A stretch of DNA of 64,000 nt from Hybos culiciformis (GCA_964007475.1 OZ023274.1:25821090-25885089), one strand, 5' to 3'. Shown: positions 45,388 through 60,489, counted from the first letter of the stretch. The notes: a model not told the origin generated them from the letters alone. Numbers and translations are program-made.

Positions 45388-48300
45388 GACCATAATTGCA
45401 TTTGATTTAGTATATTTATAAATGGATGAAAATGATTGTTTTGAAATTATTAGTCTAAATTTTAACCAAAAGCAGTTTTTGTTGAAGAAAAGTGAATATT
45501 TTGGTGTTTTTATTGGATGTGCTTACGATTTTTTCTAATGAAGGATTATTTACGTTTAAGCTATATTCCACGTATTTATTGAATCATTGGATTGACAAAG
45601 AACATGATCAATAGTGATTATTTGTTGGTAAATTTCACAAATTGGTTGCGATGTTTTGTCGAACAAGTATTTTTTAATCTGTGAATTTTTATGAGGGTCC
45701 TTGTACCACAACTTTCCATCCCTTTTTATTTCATATGAAAAGTTTTTCCCTATCAAAGTTTCCTTCGAGTAAGTTAAAGATAAGAGAAAGATAAGAGTTG
45801 AATATTAATTCAACAGGGCAGCGTTGAGACTTATTTGCACTAGGATGTATATCAAATATTTCATTAATAAAGTTGAAACTACGAAGTTTGAGAATTTTTG
45901 TTGAGGAATATTGTAATATGAATATGGTAGCTCAATTGAGGTTTAATTCAACGTAAGTATCCCTAGTTTGAAAAAATAAAAACGAAAAGAAAGGACATAA
46001 ACTTTTATGACCTGTAACCACTGTAGGAAAAGATAGCTCTAGCAACAATAATTTCTGTATGTTCCTTACCGTGTATATAATAGGCCATATCATATAAATT
46101 AGTTGATGACTTTAGTAAGATTAGCTTTGTCACAGCCGAGAAAATATATTTGTACTTTACTTTTTAAAGTATCTATTCGTAGGACAGTAATATTCAGTTG
46201 CAGAATGTTGTTTATTAAAAAAAAAAAAATTTTTTTTGTAATTCACTTTTAGCTGCTAGAAAAAACAATAAAAACTATTATTTTATATTTTTAACTCAAT
46301 CTGCGTTCAATCAAACAAATAAAGAGGCAAAAATCATGACATTTTCATTTTTCAACATTTTTAAATATAAATTTTTTTTTTTTTTTTTTTCAATATTTTA
46401 TTACGTTTTTAGTGATATTATTCTATATATTAAAACAAAAAACTTTAATTAAATTAACAAAATAATGAACATGAATATAACATAAGTTTTATTTTTTTTG
46501 TAACCATCGATAAGAATTTTCATTTCTATATAATTTTTATTATTATTGTTAAAAGAAAATTGTGGGAATTTTATTTCATTTTGCCTTCAAGAGCGAAATT
46601 AAAAAAAAAAAATATTCACGCAATTCGAAATGCTTCTGAATTTTGGTGTGAGACACATAAAAAGAAAAGTTTTTTATTACATATATATATATGTATATAA
46701 ATATATATATAGAATTTAAGAAAGTTTAAACACAAGTTTAATGGCAAATATTTTCATTAATTTAATTACTTATTTTCTGCTTTATATAAATTTTTCTATT
46801 TAATTTAATTTTTGTTTCGAAATAAAAACTTAATAAAAACAAAAACATAAGTTGTTCAAAGGACCTTGGGGGAAATATAGTGATAAGCATTGTTGTTAAT
46901 CTACAAAAAATATATTATATTATTTATATATTTATAGGAAAATTCTAAAAATATTTTCGTAATAACAAAAAAAAAAAAAAAAATTCGCGCAATTTTATTT
47001 TATTTTTTTCTCTATTTAAATAATATTATAATTTTTCTTTCATCATGTTACGATAAATCTTTACCATTTTTTATTCGAAAATTATTTTTGTCATTTCAAT
47101 TTTCACTAAGTAAGTAGTTTATCATTTTTATGATGTTTTCGATTTCATTTTGAAATTTAATTTGACCTTTCTTCTTCACCTTTTATTTTTCTACAATGCT
47201 TTTTCATCTTGATTATTATTATGTTTTTTGATTCGATTGTAACATCGTTCGAAAATGGATTGTGATTATAGTTTCACAAAACAGTTCGCTAATTATAAAT
47301 ATGCTCGTACACAAAAGCTCCTCAAAAACTAAGAATAACAATTTTGGCGATACTATTTATTAGAGCCAATCTTCTGTGACGACCGTGCATACAAAGCACG
47401 AAACGAATCCTTTTCTTCCACATTTAAACTTAATTCAGTATTAATTTGTATTTTTAAAATAATAACAAAAAATTTGTAAAAACTTCAATAATGTCAACAC
47501 TTTTTATAAAATTTGCGATTCATATCTGCGTCATATTATGAGTTATTACAAAGAAAGGTGAAAAAAAAATTACTGCAAAGAGGTTTATTATATAAAATGT
47601 ACCGAGAATTTGATCACATTTAAGTATATAATACATATATCTTCGCCCCGAAATTATTTTGACGTATATCCCGAAAATCGAGTTTTGGGAAATCGACTTT
47701 AAAGTTGGAATGTAAATAAAAAAAAATTGGCCGAAAAACATATACATTTTTTTTTTTTTGGTAAAAGCCAAAACCTTAAACTACATTTTAAGATTGAAAA
47801 AATAAGTCCTTTAGAGTTCCAATTCTGAGCTACCACAACTTTTATTCAAAAGTATCTTGCCGTAAGCGCCACTATTGCATGAGTTTCTACCACTCTTTGC
47901 ACGTACGTCACATTTTATAAGGATATACGGCACAATAGTAGAATTTTTGGCGTGTGCGTCAGTATGATGTTCCCTACTTTGTGAGTTTTTTTGTATGAGA
48001 ATTCGATGTATATCCAAAAAATTGGAACACTCAATATCTCAGAAACTAATAGAGACAGGAAGATTCCGATTGGACAGTTTGATAGAGCTTGAAAAATAAT
48101 AAGACTCTACATACTCAACTCATTTTTTGTCATTTTGTCATGTACGACAGTATAATTGCCGGGCGACGATATGTAAAATTATAATTGTGTTACTATAAAA
48201 AAATTTAATTAATATTTATATGGAAAGTTTATTGTAAAAATTATTACATTGAAAAATAAATGCATTTTTCAATAATATACATATTAATTTTGTGCACAAT

Positions 48301-51300
48301 GAAACGGTCGTCAGCCTATATAATAATTTAAAAAAATAATTGTCAATAATTAATGTTATGCATATAAGTTTAAGCAAGGAAATGTTATTTTTATAGCCCT
48401 TTTACTGTAATTATTTTAAGGGTATAATAATAATAAAAAAATAAAAACATAAATAAACTTAAACTTTGCTGTTTGCGTTTTCTTTTATTAAAAGTATATA
48501 AAATTAGTATTGTTCTATAAAGAGTTTATTAATAATATAAAGTTAAAAGCTCTAAAAATATTTTCAGATTTTCCATAAATGAAGATTTTGTGTTTATTAA
48601 AGAAAACTAAGTACGTATAGTTTTTTCTAATCTCAAAAACTAATTCAACCAATAAGCACATTAAGTCACATGTAAAATTAATGAGAAAGTCAATCAGTCA
48701 CCGAAGGTCGGTTGTGTTCTGTACTGTATTACAAAAAAAATTGGTCTATCTGTATTACTTTTACTTAGTTTAATTATCCACATCCATTTCAAATTAATTT
48801 TGTGGTCAATTTTCTGCCCCATTAATTTTCCGCCTTTTGGCAGTCGAAAATCCAATCCAATTTCAAGCATGCAAATCAAAACGCATTAATGTCTTAGTGA
48901 CTTTAAAAATTAGATTTTTTGTAATTTCAAGTCAAAGTAAACTAACAAACGATTAAACTTCCCATCTCAAAGTTTTCTTAAAATCCCATAATTTGAACAT
49001 AGTTTAATAATAGGAAAATTACAATTATGAATCGAATTAAAAATGACATATTGCGACGAAAATGAGATTTATTTCTTATAAATTATAAAAATATTACTTC
49101 GTGTGATTGTAGGATAACCTTAAAACTTAGATTTTGCAAAATAATTAATCATAAAGTAAAATAGCTATTTTTTTTTTTATCAAACAATTAATATTTTTTT
49201 AATTTCCCTAAATCAGGCAATACCAGAGAAAATTCCTGAATAACAGTACATAGATTTTAATTTTCTTATGCATTCACAATGAAACAAATTATTTTTGTTT
49301 TCCCCCCTAATTTCTTTTATTTCATATTTTCTATTTTTAAAATACTTAATTTCCCTAATTTCGTTTAATGAATTTTAATAAAATACAATCCTTAATAGTG
49401 GCGAATAATAATAGTGAAAGTAAAAAAAAATATTCAAAGAAAATTCAGTATGTGCAAAAAGAAAACCGTTTCATAAATTAAAAAAAAAAAATATTCTAAT
49501 AAATAGAAAAATTAGTAATCATTAAAATAATTTATAAAATACTCTGAAAATATAGAATATTCGAGTGACCAGATTTTGTTAAATATTGCGCAATTTCATT
49601 TATTTATATAACATATAAAAGCTTAATTATTTTTATAAGGTACTATGGTTTTCCATTTTAGTACAGTAGAGGTATAAAAAGAGTTTGTAATTATACTTTT
49701 CGTAAAAACGAATAAAAAAAACAGCAAAAAACTCGAAACTAATTCGAATCCCCTAAAACAGAGGAAAATAAACGATATGGTCATCTAAAGTTCCAACCTT
49801 TGATTTTTGAGAGAAACAAATTTAAATGCTCACAACAAGTCAAATATCTTATTATTTTCTCAAACCATATAATTATTGCATTCAAAAACAATTTAATAAT
49901 TTTTATTCTTACAAACTATAATCGTATTTTTTATTATGCAAGATGATCTTTATTTTAATTCATATTTCATTTTCCGTCAAAAAAATTTCCCAAACATTTA
50001 TGACGACTATTTAATTGATTAAACTGTAGAAATCTTCATATTAAAAATAATAAAAAAAAAAACAAAAATGAAAAGGAGAGTAAAAAAAACCCTTTAAATT
50101 TTGTACATTACTTAAAGGGGGCACTAAACTCATTTGGCATACATTGGTCAATATATATTTGTGAAAAAAAAAACTTAATTTAATACAAATACATATATAA
50201 TGCTGTACACCTATATTTACATAAAATATTATTCATTCGTAAAAAGTTTTTTAACAATTTTTTTTTCTTTAATAATTCTAACAATTTTTCTAATCAATTC
50301 TTGAAAAATGATTTGAATGTACGTTATGGATTTCTGGAACCTTAAAAACCACTTTTTGAACTCTAATTTAAAGCTGTAAATCGAACTTGCACAATTTTTG
50401 ATAGTGAAGTAGCTAAATATCAATATGTGACGTGACGTAGAATTAAAAAAAAAAGATTATTGCAACCAAGAGTCGAGTACAAAAAAAGTCGAATTTAAAT
50501 TAAAAAAAAAAAATATTTTTTATTAATTCTGCTATATATGATTCTACTACTAATTCGGATTAACTTTAATCAAATTTTATAAAGCGGACTTTGTGAATTC
50601 AGTTAATTTGAAGTGTTGACGTATTTTGGTAGCAGTCTATTATGAACCCTGTATTGATTTTCTATTGGAGTTACAAGTTACACCTAGGATTGTTAATAAT
50701 ATAGTATAATATAGAAAACATAAAATAGAATAAGTTTTTCATGCCATAATAGAAAATGTATATGTTCTGATTTTATGAATATAATGTAAAATAAATGGGT
50801 TATAGATTCTGTAAAAAAAAAGTTTAAATTCTGGACACTTAAATCGATTTTTTTAACAAAATATTTAGACAAAAAAAAACTTTATCCTTTCACATCGGTC
50901 AACGAAAATGTTTTAAAGTTTTTTTTTTTTTTACTTATTTGAACTCACAGCGAAAACCCCATTAAGCATATATTTTAAAAACACGAATTTCTTAATAAAT
51001 AAAAATTGTATGTATTGACTTTCATGTTAGATTTCTTCTAGAGCAAAAAGAGAATATATGCTAAGAGCTAACTAAAAAATAATTTAACAAATGTAAATTA
51101 TAAACAAGAATTCTTTTATATAGAGTGGATTGACTCCACAAATTAAATATATTATAAAGAGAATTAAATGATTTTAGGAACACACTATTTACTATTCCTC
51201 TATGACGATTATGTGTAACGCAGAAAATACATCTCAAATCAATAAAATTATCCTCTATTTCTGGACATGTTCCATAATTTGTTAAAGGCCCGGCAAGGCC

Positions 51301-54300
51301 ATATATAATAGCTTTTGTCGGCCCTCAATATAGTATTTGAAAAAAAAAAAATATTCACAGTCAAATAAAGAATTTACGTTAAAAATTATTTGACCACGGA
51401 GAGCATTACGAAGACTAAATTCATATTTTCATATTTCAATATTCTATCGTAAATTAAATCTATCGTAAATTAAATATTGAATGTCGAACAGTATTTATTT
51501 AATTTTTTTTAAAATATGTTTTGTGAAAAAGAATCATTTATGAACGGGCACTATTTTTCTGTTTTTCTTATTATTTTTCATTAAAAAGTCCGGAAACCTT
51601 AAAATTGCTTTGCAAGCTACAAATATTCTTTAATTGGCTCTTGAATTATTGAGCATTTATACTATGTTCGTTTAAACATAAACCAAATATGTATGTATTT
51701 GCATATGTCCTGAAGCTCTCAATGGTTATAATTTTAGGTGTGCGGGTTCCTAGAAAACTTACCATTATTTTCAATTATTACTTGTAGGTACTTTACACTA
51801 TAAATTTAACTGAGTTCCGGTAAAAAGAACGAAATTTTAATTCAATTTATCATTCGCCTAATTATGTACATACATATAACTAAAAGGTCTTCAAAATATA
51901 TGATACCTACTTCTTATACTTTTTAAAATATATTTATTTTATCCCAATTAAGTATATTAAAAATTGATGTTGAACCAAAAATAATAACTTTGAACTGCAT
52001 ATTATACAGTATATGTAGAAAAGTCTTAGAATTGAATGGGTGATATGAAGTCATTTGATTACCTTTAAAATAGCCGTAAGTCTTTCAGAAAATATCTTTT
52101 TCCTCAAATTATATCTTGAAAAATATATAAACGGAAAAGTAGAATAAAGGTCCTCCTTAATATTAAGGAATTTTGATAGTGGTTAATATTGTGATAGGAA
52201 TACTTTTCCTACGTACAATAATTGTTTATTAAAATTGAAAAGAAACCCTATCGCTTAATAGGCGGCAATTATTTTATTGAAATCACATGAAATTTTTATT
52301 ATTTATTTTTTAATTATTTTCTTGATGAATATGTAGTTAAATAATAATTTTCTATTCAGCGATTGAGATTTCAAAAATTATAATTTTAAGTCTATTTTGA
52401 GGCCTCTTCGTTTGACAGGTCAAAAGTTGTAGAAGTTATACTTTTTTCTTCAATACTATGGCGAAACCGCCGTAGTAAAAAAGTATTTTTGAACTACATA
52501 TTGAAATTCAAAAATCCTTCTAGTTAATTTCTTTTCACTCTTCAAGTATTATTTTTCTTTTCGTGTGGCACATTTTTTTTTGCTTCTCTTTATGTTAAAT
52601 TTACTTAAAAGGAAAACTTTCTTAGTATTTTTTTTTTTTTTGAGGTCTCAACAACTTTGAATGAACTATAACGAAATAATTGACTAAGATTTTTCTACAC
52701 ATTTTATGTATGTATTTATGTACATGTTTCTTTAACGAAGTTATAAACTAAATGAAAAACGAAAGTTTGATTAAACTAATTTCTTTTTAGAAATTCACTT
52801 AACCCTTTCGAGCAAACTCGAACAAACTTCAATCTTTCGATGAAGTTTATAAAACAAGAAAAAATTGGTTGTATTATAGCTTTGAAAATTCTTAAAAACC
52901 TATTCCATCTCTATGTACGAAAAAAACAATTAAATAATTTCAAGTAATCTAGCAAATAAAGTATAATTGAGAATCGAGACATATTTTATTTCATTTTGAT
53001 CTCAGATTAGCGAAAATATTTTAGATTAGATTAGGCCCTATAACGCGAAGTTTCTTATTGCTTAGATTTATAATATAGGAAAATCAATACGCACTCGTTA
53101 ACGAAGGGCAATTTTTCTATTGTGTTCTGAACAGAACAAACAAAACTTTTATTCAATTTTTAATTGAATTAGTTTTTTTAATTAAACAGGTGCTTCTTTT
53201 TTTTTTTATTCTACAATAAAAACAATTTTTATTTTAAACTTCTAGTTGCACTAGTATTTCATTTTTATTTAACGACTAAATTTCCAAAAGTGAAAATTTT
53301 AATAATTTTTAATTAACTAATTTATTATTATTTATAAAACTTTAAGTTAAATTAGAATGAACTTTTTATGAAATTATTTTTTGTTTACACATAAATATAT
53401 TTTGATAAATTTCTAATTAGAATTTCAACAACAGATTAAACTTTATATTTCCCAGCTGAATTCGAAAATTTAGTAAACAAAAAAAAAATTGCAATATTAA
53501 CAAAGATAAAAATTAAATAAACATTGATTTTTTTATGTATATATATTATATAATGTACATACTATGAATATTGAATATATTTATCCAATTAAACAATTTT
53601 TGTTAAAAAAAAAAAATTGTTTTTTTGGTAACTCTCTCAATTTTTAAATTGATTATTTACCAATATTTGGTTGTATAAATATTTTAGTTAATTTAATTGT
53701 ATGAAACAAAAGATTAGTAAAAATAACAATTTTAATTGCCTGGTTGGAGAAAAGTTTTTTTTTTTTTAAAACATAAAAATAATTTTATCAAAACTATACG
53801 TCAATATTCTGGAAAAATTTAAATTAGATTTACATCATTGACTTCATTTCAACAAAAACATTATATTTGGAATGAATATGGTTCTGCACTTTTGTGAACA
53901 AATAAAAAAAGTGTATACATATAATGAAAGAGACATTTTATTCTGATTATTTTGTATATTAGTATCTAGTTCCTTCACTTTCAGAATCAATCTAATCTTA
54001 CTATGTTCCAATTTCAATCATCACGGACCAAGTATGTATACAAATATTTGGTTGTTAGTTTCAATTGTTAGCGTTGATAGCTATAGAATCAGATATTATA
54101 ATTAATTCATCATCATTCAAATGCTAAAATCATAATTTTAAAAGAAGCATTTGATATTTGCATTTTTGATTCGACGAAACAGTTCACTGAAAAAAAAGCT
54201 CGGCGTAAAATCAGCTATAACAGATCGATTAGAACTAAAACTGCTTTATTTTCTGGTAATTTGTGTTCAAAATATTGCTTTTATGATTAAATATATAACT

Positions 54301-56471
54301 ACTCGTCCCAAAATATAAAGCTTATTAATATTTTTATTGTTTTGAATAATCTTGCTAAAGTCAGCCACAATAGTCCGATTTCATATTTGTACACTGTACA
54401 TAGTAAAGAAAGTACAGAAATTATTGGTGCGACAGATATTTTTATTTTTTCAGTGCACAATCAATAATCATCATAAGCCTCTGTAAAAATACACCACAAT
54501 ATAATAATCGTGGATTTTTAATGGAATACATTTAACCCAATGAAATAAAATTAATAATTTTTGTTTTTGATAGAGATAACGAAGCATTTTCAAAAATGCT
54601 TTTTAAAATAATCTTCATACTCCATAGTTATATTTGAACAGTTCATTCATTCGTAATGGAATCTATTTTCAACCAATACAAATTACCCTCTTCCCGAAGT
54701 CGGGATTTCTCTAATCTGCAGGAAAAAATTGTGTTATATAATGTTCAACTTTTGCCTCTCTCTTTTATCATCAAGCAATTCCCGCATTTCCCGATTGTTT
54801 TAGGGATTTCCCAGGATTTACAGCAATAAATAAAACTAACGATTAAAAAAAAAATAATTGTAGGCACCTGAATTCTAGCTTCGCTATAATATATATATAT
54901 TTTTTATTCCGAATCAGGCAAAACAATTTTGAAACGAACCAATTTCGTTAAATTTTTGAGTTATTTTTGTTTCAACCCTGTATTGAATCACTAGAGATAA
55001 ACAGCAATATGCCGCTGTGATCAAAACAATTAAATCGCTTTATGAATAAAAACTTCAAACTTAAATTTTATTTTTTAAGTCCCTTGAGTGTCAACATTTT
55101 TTCACTATAAAGTTTTGTATTTGCAATTAAAACCATAACTTTTGAATGGGAGAAGCGCAAAAAAGAAAAACCAGGTATAACGTTCATTATTATTATTATT
55201 TTTTTATTTTGTATATAAAATATGGTGAAATAATACTAATAATATAACATTGTGGTATAAATTGGTACAAAAAAAAAAAAAAAAACAGTGAAAAGTTTAT
55301 AAACAAAACAGGATGGAGTGCAATAACGGTCAGCATACGGCGACATTGTTTTATCCATAGAGCAAGAGGACACATCGTAAAAAAATACGATAAATTTTAC
55401 CAAAAATAAAAAAAATGAAAAAAAAAAAAGAAATAAATAAATAAGAAAAAAAAAAAATTAAAACAACGAAAAATAAAAAAAATTACAACTACAGAAAAAT
55501 TTAGGACATTTTTCGAAAAGGAAACACAGCACAAATCTTTATTTTTGAACGAATTTTTTTATTTCCTTTTTACTATTTCGTAGTATCACTTCATTAAATT
55601 CAAATCAAAAATGTAGTTTAGAAAAGTTTTAAATTAACAAAATTTTTCATTTATTTAAAAGAATTAATAATTTTTTTTTTAATGTGAAAAAGAATAATTA
55701 AAGAATTAAAAAAAAAAATAAAAATTAATGTTTTAATTAATTATGTTCTTTTTTTTTATTATTGTGTGGAAGTCAAAGAACTTGTTAAAGGATATCAAAA
55801 AAAAATTAAATAAAAACTAGAACAATGTGAAAATGTGATAAATTTTTCTTTTATTTTAAATTAAGTTTATTTAATTTTATCTTTTTGAAGATTAATTTAT
55901 GTTGAATGTAAATAAAATTTAGCATAAAAAATTAATGACATTTATAGTTAAATTTTTGTATTCTAAAGAAAGCGAGGGAAATTAGCCGGGATAAACAATA
56001 TTGAAATATATTATTTAACAGATTTTATATGAAATTAATTAAATTAATTAAGTTAAACTTAATTCAAAACTGAAAAATGGAATTAAAAATGTCACACCAA
56101 AGTTAGAAGAATCATAATCGTTTGTAAAGGTTATCGACCACTGGTTTGATTTTCAAGGAATAAATTTTTCCTTAGAAATATTAAAGTAATATTGTTTGAG
56201 CACTTTACTTCAGATTTTTAATTATTTTCTCTATTTACTTTAATTAGACATTTATTACTGAAGATCTTTTGTGCTATAATATGTAATTTACATTTAAATC
56301 TAGTACCTAATCCTAACATCGTCGACATCATGTTTATTATTAATAATTATCAAAAAATTTGAAAGCGAAATTGACAATTTGTTTGCAAAAAAAAATACTA
56401 TGGAACATTTTATATTGTATTGTCGTCAATTGTCACAAACAATAATATTTATAATAGTTAATACTATAGAG
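45388..56471. other. intergenic DNA
   Basis: 11 kb of AT-rich sequence with no gene recognised. Noted within it: a repeat-like stretch at 47640-48180 with open frames that show no domain; long A/T runs around 46.2-47.0 kb; a small imperfect palindrome at 52436-52492; an (AT)n tract near 54888; and a G/C-richer spot at 55312-55375 after a TATA-like GTATAAAT (about 55255) that could belong to a promoter or leader of the doublecortin gene. Confidence 0.5.
52436..52492. repeat. small imperfect palindrome
   Basis: ATACTTTTTT and AAAAAAGTAT bracket ACTATGGCGAAACCGCCGTAGT, which is itself nearly self-complementary. Possibly the core of a short foldback repeat. Confidence 0.35.
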
Positions 56472-56920
56472 CAGTGTTTCTCAACCTTAGGGTCGCGACC
56501 CGAATTTGGGTCGCGAAAGATTTTCAATGGGTCGTTTTAATGGGAAAATTCTATTACAAATGCTACATATATTTTTTCAAAAATAATAAAATATTTTGAT
56601 TATGTAAGAAGAATTAATCTATACATCTATTTTCTAACAGATTGCTCTGTTTTTAGATTGATAATAATAAAACAGCTTTTAAAATTCATTCGCTTTAAAC
56701 AAATCGAACGAAAAAAAATTAATTATCAAATGAATGTGTCAACAACATATTATAAGTCGTTAAAATAAAAATAAATAAAACATTTTAAAGGTGTCTTTCT
56801 AGCTTGTCATTAAATTTTTCAGATTTCGTCGCGTTATTTTTCACATTGAGGGTCGCGTTATTTTGTATTCATATTTTATAGGTCGCAATAGTAGAAAGGT
56901 TGAGAAACGCTGCTATAGAG
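56464..56920. mobile_element. hAT-type MITE (441 bp, 56472-56912) with 8-bp target duplication
   Basis: CAGTGTTTCTCAACCTTAGG on the left, and GGTTGAGAAACGCTG on the right as its inverted partner, are classic hAT-family ends. CTATAGAG is repeated exactly at 56464-56471 and 56913-56920. GGGTCGCGACCC just inside the left end, and GGGTCGCG/GGTCGC motifs near the right, are subterminal repeats. The interior has no transposase, so the element moves (or moved) only with enzyme from an autonomous relative. Confidence 0.95.
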
Positions 56921-59586
56921 GTGCCGATGAGCTCATAACCCAAATTTTCACTAAAAATATTAATTTAATTCCTGTAAAATCAATATACAGTTAAAACTAT
57001 ATGTGATAGATATAATAATGTATATATTTTCTATTTTATTTTATTATAGTAAGCTATATAAAAATATTCTTATTTTAATCGTAATACAAAACACAAAATA
57101 ACTATAAAAAATTGTTGTGCTAAATTTTATTTCTATTATAAATTAATGTATATTGTATGTACATTGTACATATATTATTATGCAGTTGAGGCTTCTGTTT
57201 CGAAAATGCCCCTGATTATATAAATTTATTATGTTATATTTCCATTACTGTAAAAATACTTCAATATAATTTTTAAAAAAATTAGAGGTCTAACGGCGGC
57301 ATTTTTTTGTCGAACATTTGTCCAAATAAATTTATGTCCTATCATACTGACTTCAAATAATATCAAAACAAAAATAATTCCAATTTCTTTGAGTTCCCAG
57401 AAAACCACAGAAACTTGCGTAATCTGTATATCATCAGTAGATTAGGAAAAGTATATTATAGAGAAGGTGCATTTTTCAAACTATGCTCCAATTTTTATTT
57501 TTTTTTGTTCCTGTCGCTAATTTAATTTAAATCTTGTATTCACTTGAAGAATATTTTGCAGAAAAAATTCGTTCCTTTTAGTTAATTTGATAGTTGGTCT
57601 ATAAACCAAACTTTTGAAATGTAAGGTAAAGTTAAAAATTAATTGAAATAATATTGAAAAATATTAAAAAAAAATTAATGAACACTTTTAAGCGTCGATT
57701 CTTCATTTACATTATTTTGAGAAATTTTGAACTTCTATTTTCAATTATATTTATTTTCAGTAACTTCCATGTCATGTCAAGCATTTTGTTTGTGATTTGA
57801 ATTTTCACTTCATTGAAGTTAGTTATCACGAACCATTACTGCTAATAAGATTACTTATTTTAATACATAGTAATGAGTGAACACCATTGACAAAATGAAA
57901 TTTATTTTTTAACAATTTTATTAATGAAAAATTTTTGAAAAGATATACATTATTGACCACTTTAATTTTTTACGCCTCATGTGTATAATATAACTTTCAC
58001 TGTTATCCTTATTTTCGTATCTTGATGCCAATGTTGTAAAATAAACTCACATAGTCACATCAATTTAATTAAATTCAGTTTATTTCCGTATAATAATCAC
58101 ATTTAAATAAGAATGCAATTTCTTTTCAATATATGAAAGAGTAGTTATAATAAATTCAATAAGCATAACACAATAATTTGATATATAATGAACATAATTG
58201 ATTTAAAATAATCTAAAAAAAGTAGTCATGAATAATAATAATTCTAACCAAACAACTAAAAACTAATAAACTATTTTCTTGAGACAGAGTTCTACTTTCC
58301 GAAAAAATAAAAAATAAAATGGACTATAATAAAATAAAAACAAATACAAATGCAAATAAAACGAAAAAAGGAAATTAAATGAATAATTTAATTGATTTGA
58401 ATAATATTAATCTTTCGTTTGAATCTGCCATAAGTCGACTTTTTTTTAACTAGAATTACAAGCAATAGCCCCATTGACGAAGAACGATCCGTAATGATCC
58501 TTTGGTGGGATAATAGAAAAAAATCTCTGAGAAATATCAAAACTAAAGTCAGTTTTAAGTTACATACAACTAAATAAATTGCCTAGAATCGAATTCCGGT
58601 AACTTCCTAAGTCACCAAATCTTCTTAAATTAAAGACGTATTGAGTACAGTCATTAATTATAAGTTGCAGTCTTTAAATGTCCTTGGCGCTGCCAAAAAT
58701 AATACAATAAAAACTATATGAGGAACAATTAGGGACTTAATTAGATAAAGGCGAGTTCTTTCTAGTGCATAAGACTGGAGCGACCTCAAGGATGAAATAG
58801 TGCCATTAACTCTACCACAAAGCTAAGATGTACATCATACCAAATTAATTTCTTAAATTTAAAAAGAAATGCGTGTTCAATTATTCTTAAAAAAAATAAA
58901 ACTATATTAATAATTTTTCATTTAATAAGCCCCAAAATAAAAATAATAATTCTTCCATTATTCTACAATCTTATATGAAATATGAAAGTGGTGTTGCATT
59001 AAATGGACATGCAAATTTTCTAATTTGACAAATCCTTTTTTTTTTTCTAACTACTTAACCCAATTTCTATTTTTTATAGAAATATTTTTCTATAATATAC
59101 CTGCCTAAACTAAAACATAATGGCAATAAAATTAAGTAAGTACGTAGTACATTATACATAATTTGATTTGAATTTTATTTTTTTTATTCAAATAAACTTC
59201 TCTTTCGACTAATAAAATGAACATTAAATAACAATTATGAAGGACATAATAAAAAAAAGAGAAATCTAAGTGAAAAATGAATTATTATAGTAATAATAAA
59301 TTAAAATTTTTAAGAAGGATATTTTTATAGTATAGAGTTGAAAACCAAACCCTTTTTTCATATATTTTTCCTTTTTATTTTAATTTTTTTTTTCTTATAT
59401 ATTTCTAAGACAAACATTAAAAGCAAAAAAATAAAATAAAAACAAAAATTTATGATTATAGAAAATAATAGTTAAATGTTGAAGAAAATAACTTTTAAAG
59501 CTAACAAACTGAAAAAAACTAAAAAAAAAATATTATTGTTCTTAACAAACCCCCAGAATAAATAGTGTGGAGTATATAGAAAGGCA
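56921..59586. other. intergenic / probable 5' leader region of the doublecortin gene
   Basis: 2.7 kb of AT-rich sequence. Directly before the start codon, an in-frame TAG at 59563 limits the coding exon. A CCCCCAG at 59550-59556 could be a splice acceptor for a 5' UTR exon, but its pyrimidine tract is poor. No promoter can be fixed. Confidence 0.4.
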
Positions 59587-59826
59587 ATGTCCAATGACGC
59601 AAATAATTTAAATTCTGAAGAAATGCAATCAACAATTATGGACGGAAGAAGTAGTGCTGTTACACCACTTGACCAAAACGGTTCATCAACAGCAATAACT
59701 AATGGTTTATTAGATAATAGTAATCAAGATAATTTAATTGGTAATAGTGGTGATAGTGGTGGAAGTCCAGTTAATGATCAACAAAATAATTATCCTGACA
59801 ATTCATTTGAAATTCAAAATAATATA

Positions 59827-59857
<31 letters not shown>

Positions 59858-60489
59858 GTTATAATTCTGAAGACGATGACTATGATATTGAACATACAGC
59901 TACAGGTATTGGTGGAAGCAACAATACAACTACAACAGCGCTACAACACAGTGTACGGCGCAGGAATATATTAGGTGGTGGTGTTCAACAACAACAACAA
60001 CATCATAATAGTGGTGGTGAATATTGGACGCGTAACGGTCAAATAAGTCGAACTGGTAGTCCAATTATGGATAATATTAGTGAAAATTCTTCACAACCAC
60101 CAGTTGTACCATTATTGCAAAGATCTAAATCACGTTCAGAAATAATAACAGCTGGTGGTATTAATGTTGGTGGTGGTAGTACAACACCAACAGCATCACA
60201 ACAAGCACTCATGGGTGCAGTTAGTCGATATTCAAATTTATCATATTGGAAAGCAAGACGTGTCATATTTTATCGTAATGGTGATCCATTTTTTCCTGGT
60301 GTTGAATTACGCTACAGACCAGGACGTGACATAACATCATTGGAAAATTTATTGGACAAAATATCACCAAAAATTGATTTACCAAGAGGTGCGAGATATG
60401 TTTTTTCTATGGATGGTGATAGAAAATATAATATGGATGAGCTGGAAGATGGTGCATCTTATGTGGTATCGTCATTCAAATCATTTAAG
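59587..60489 (+). CDS. doublecortin-domain protein, first coding exon (DCX-EMAP-like)
   Basis: 301 codons from ATG 59587, the first ATG after an in-frame TAG at 59563, to the donor GTAAGT at 60490 (phase 0). Residues 1-220 are low-complexity and probably disordered: a run of ten Asn (81-90, an AAT repeat), an acidic patch (SEDDDYD), a Gln run (134-138) and an SRS-type basic patch (QRSKSRS, 178-184). Residues 222-301 match a doublecortin domain: [19 protein letters not shown], then [19 protein letters not shown], then [12 protein letters not shown]. Doublecortin domains bind microtubules. The rest, perhaps a second doublecortin domain and EMAP-type HELP/WD40 repeats, lies beyond the window. 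DCX-EMAP is my preferred identity; a DCX/DCLK protein is possible. Confidence 0.88.
59827..59856 (+). repeat. coding (AAT)10 microsatellite
   Basis: Ten AAT codons in a row encode the poly-Asn run of the doublecortin-domain protein. Slippage would change length without a frameshift. Confidence 0.95.

Noticed and set aside
47811..48017. Minus-strand open frame of 68 codons in a repeat-like area
   Set aside because: No domain, no splice context and no matching neighbours. The surrounding DNA has the texture of an old repeat.
60039..60266. Minus-strand open frame of 75 codons
   Set aside because: It is antisense to the doublecortin-domain coding exon and has no family signal.
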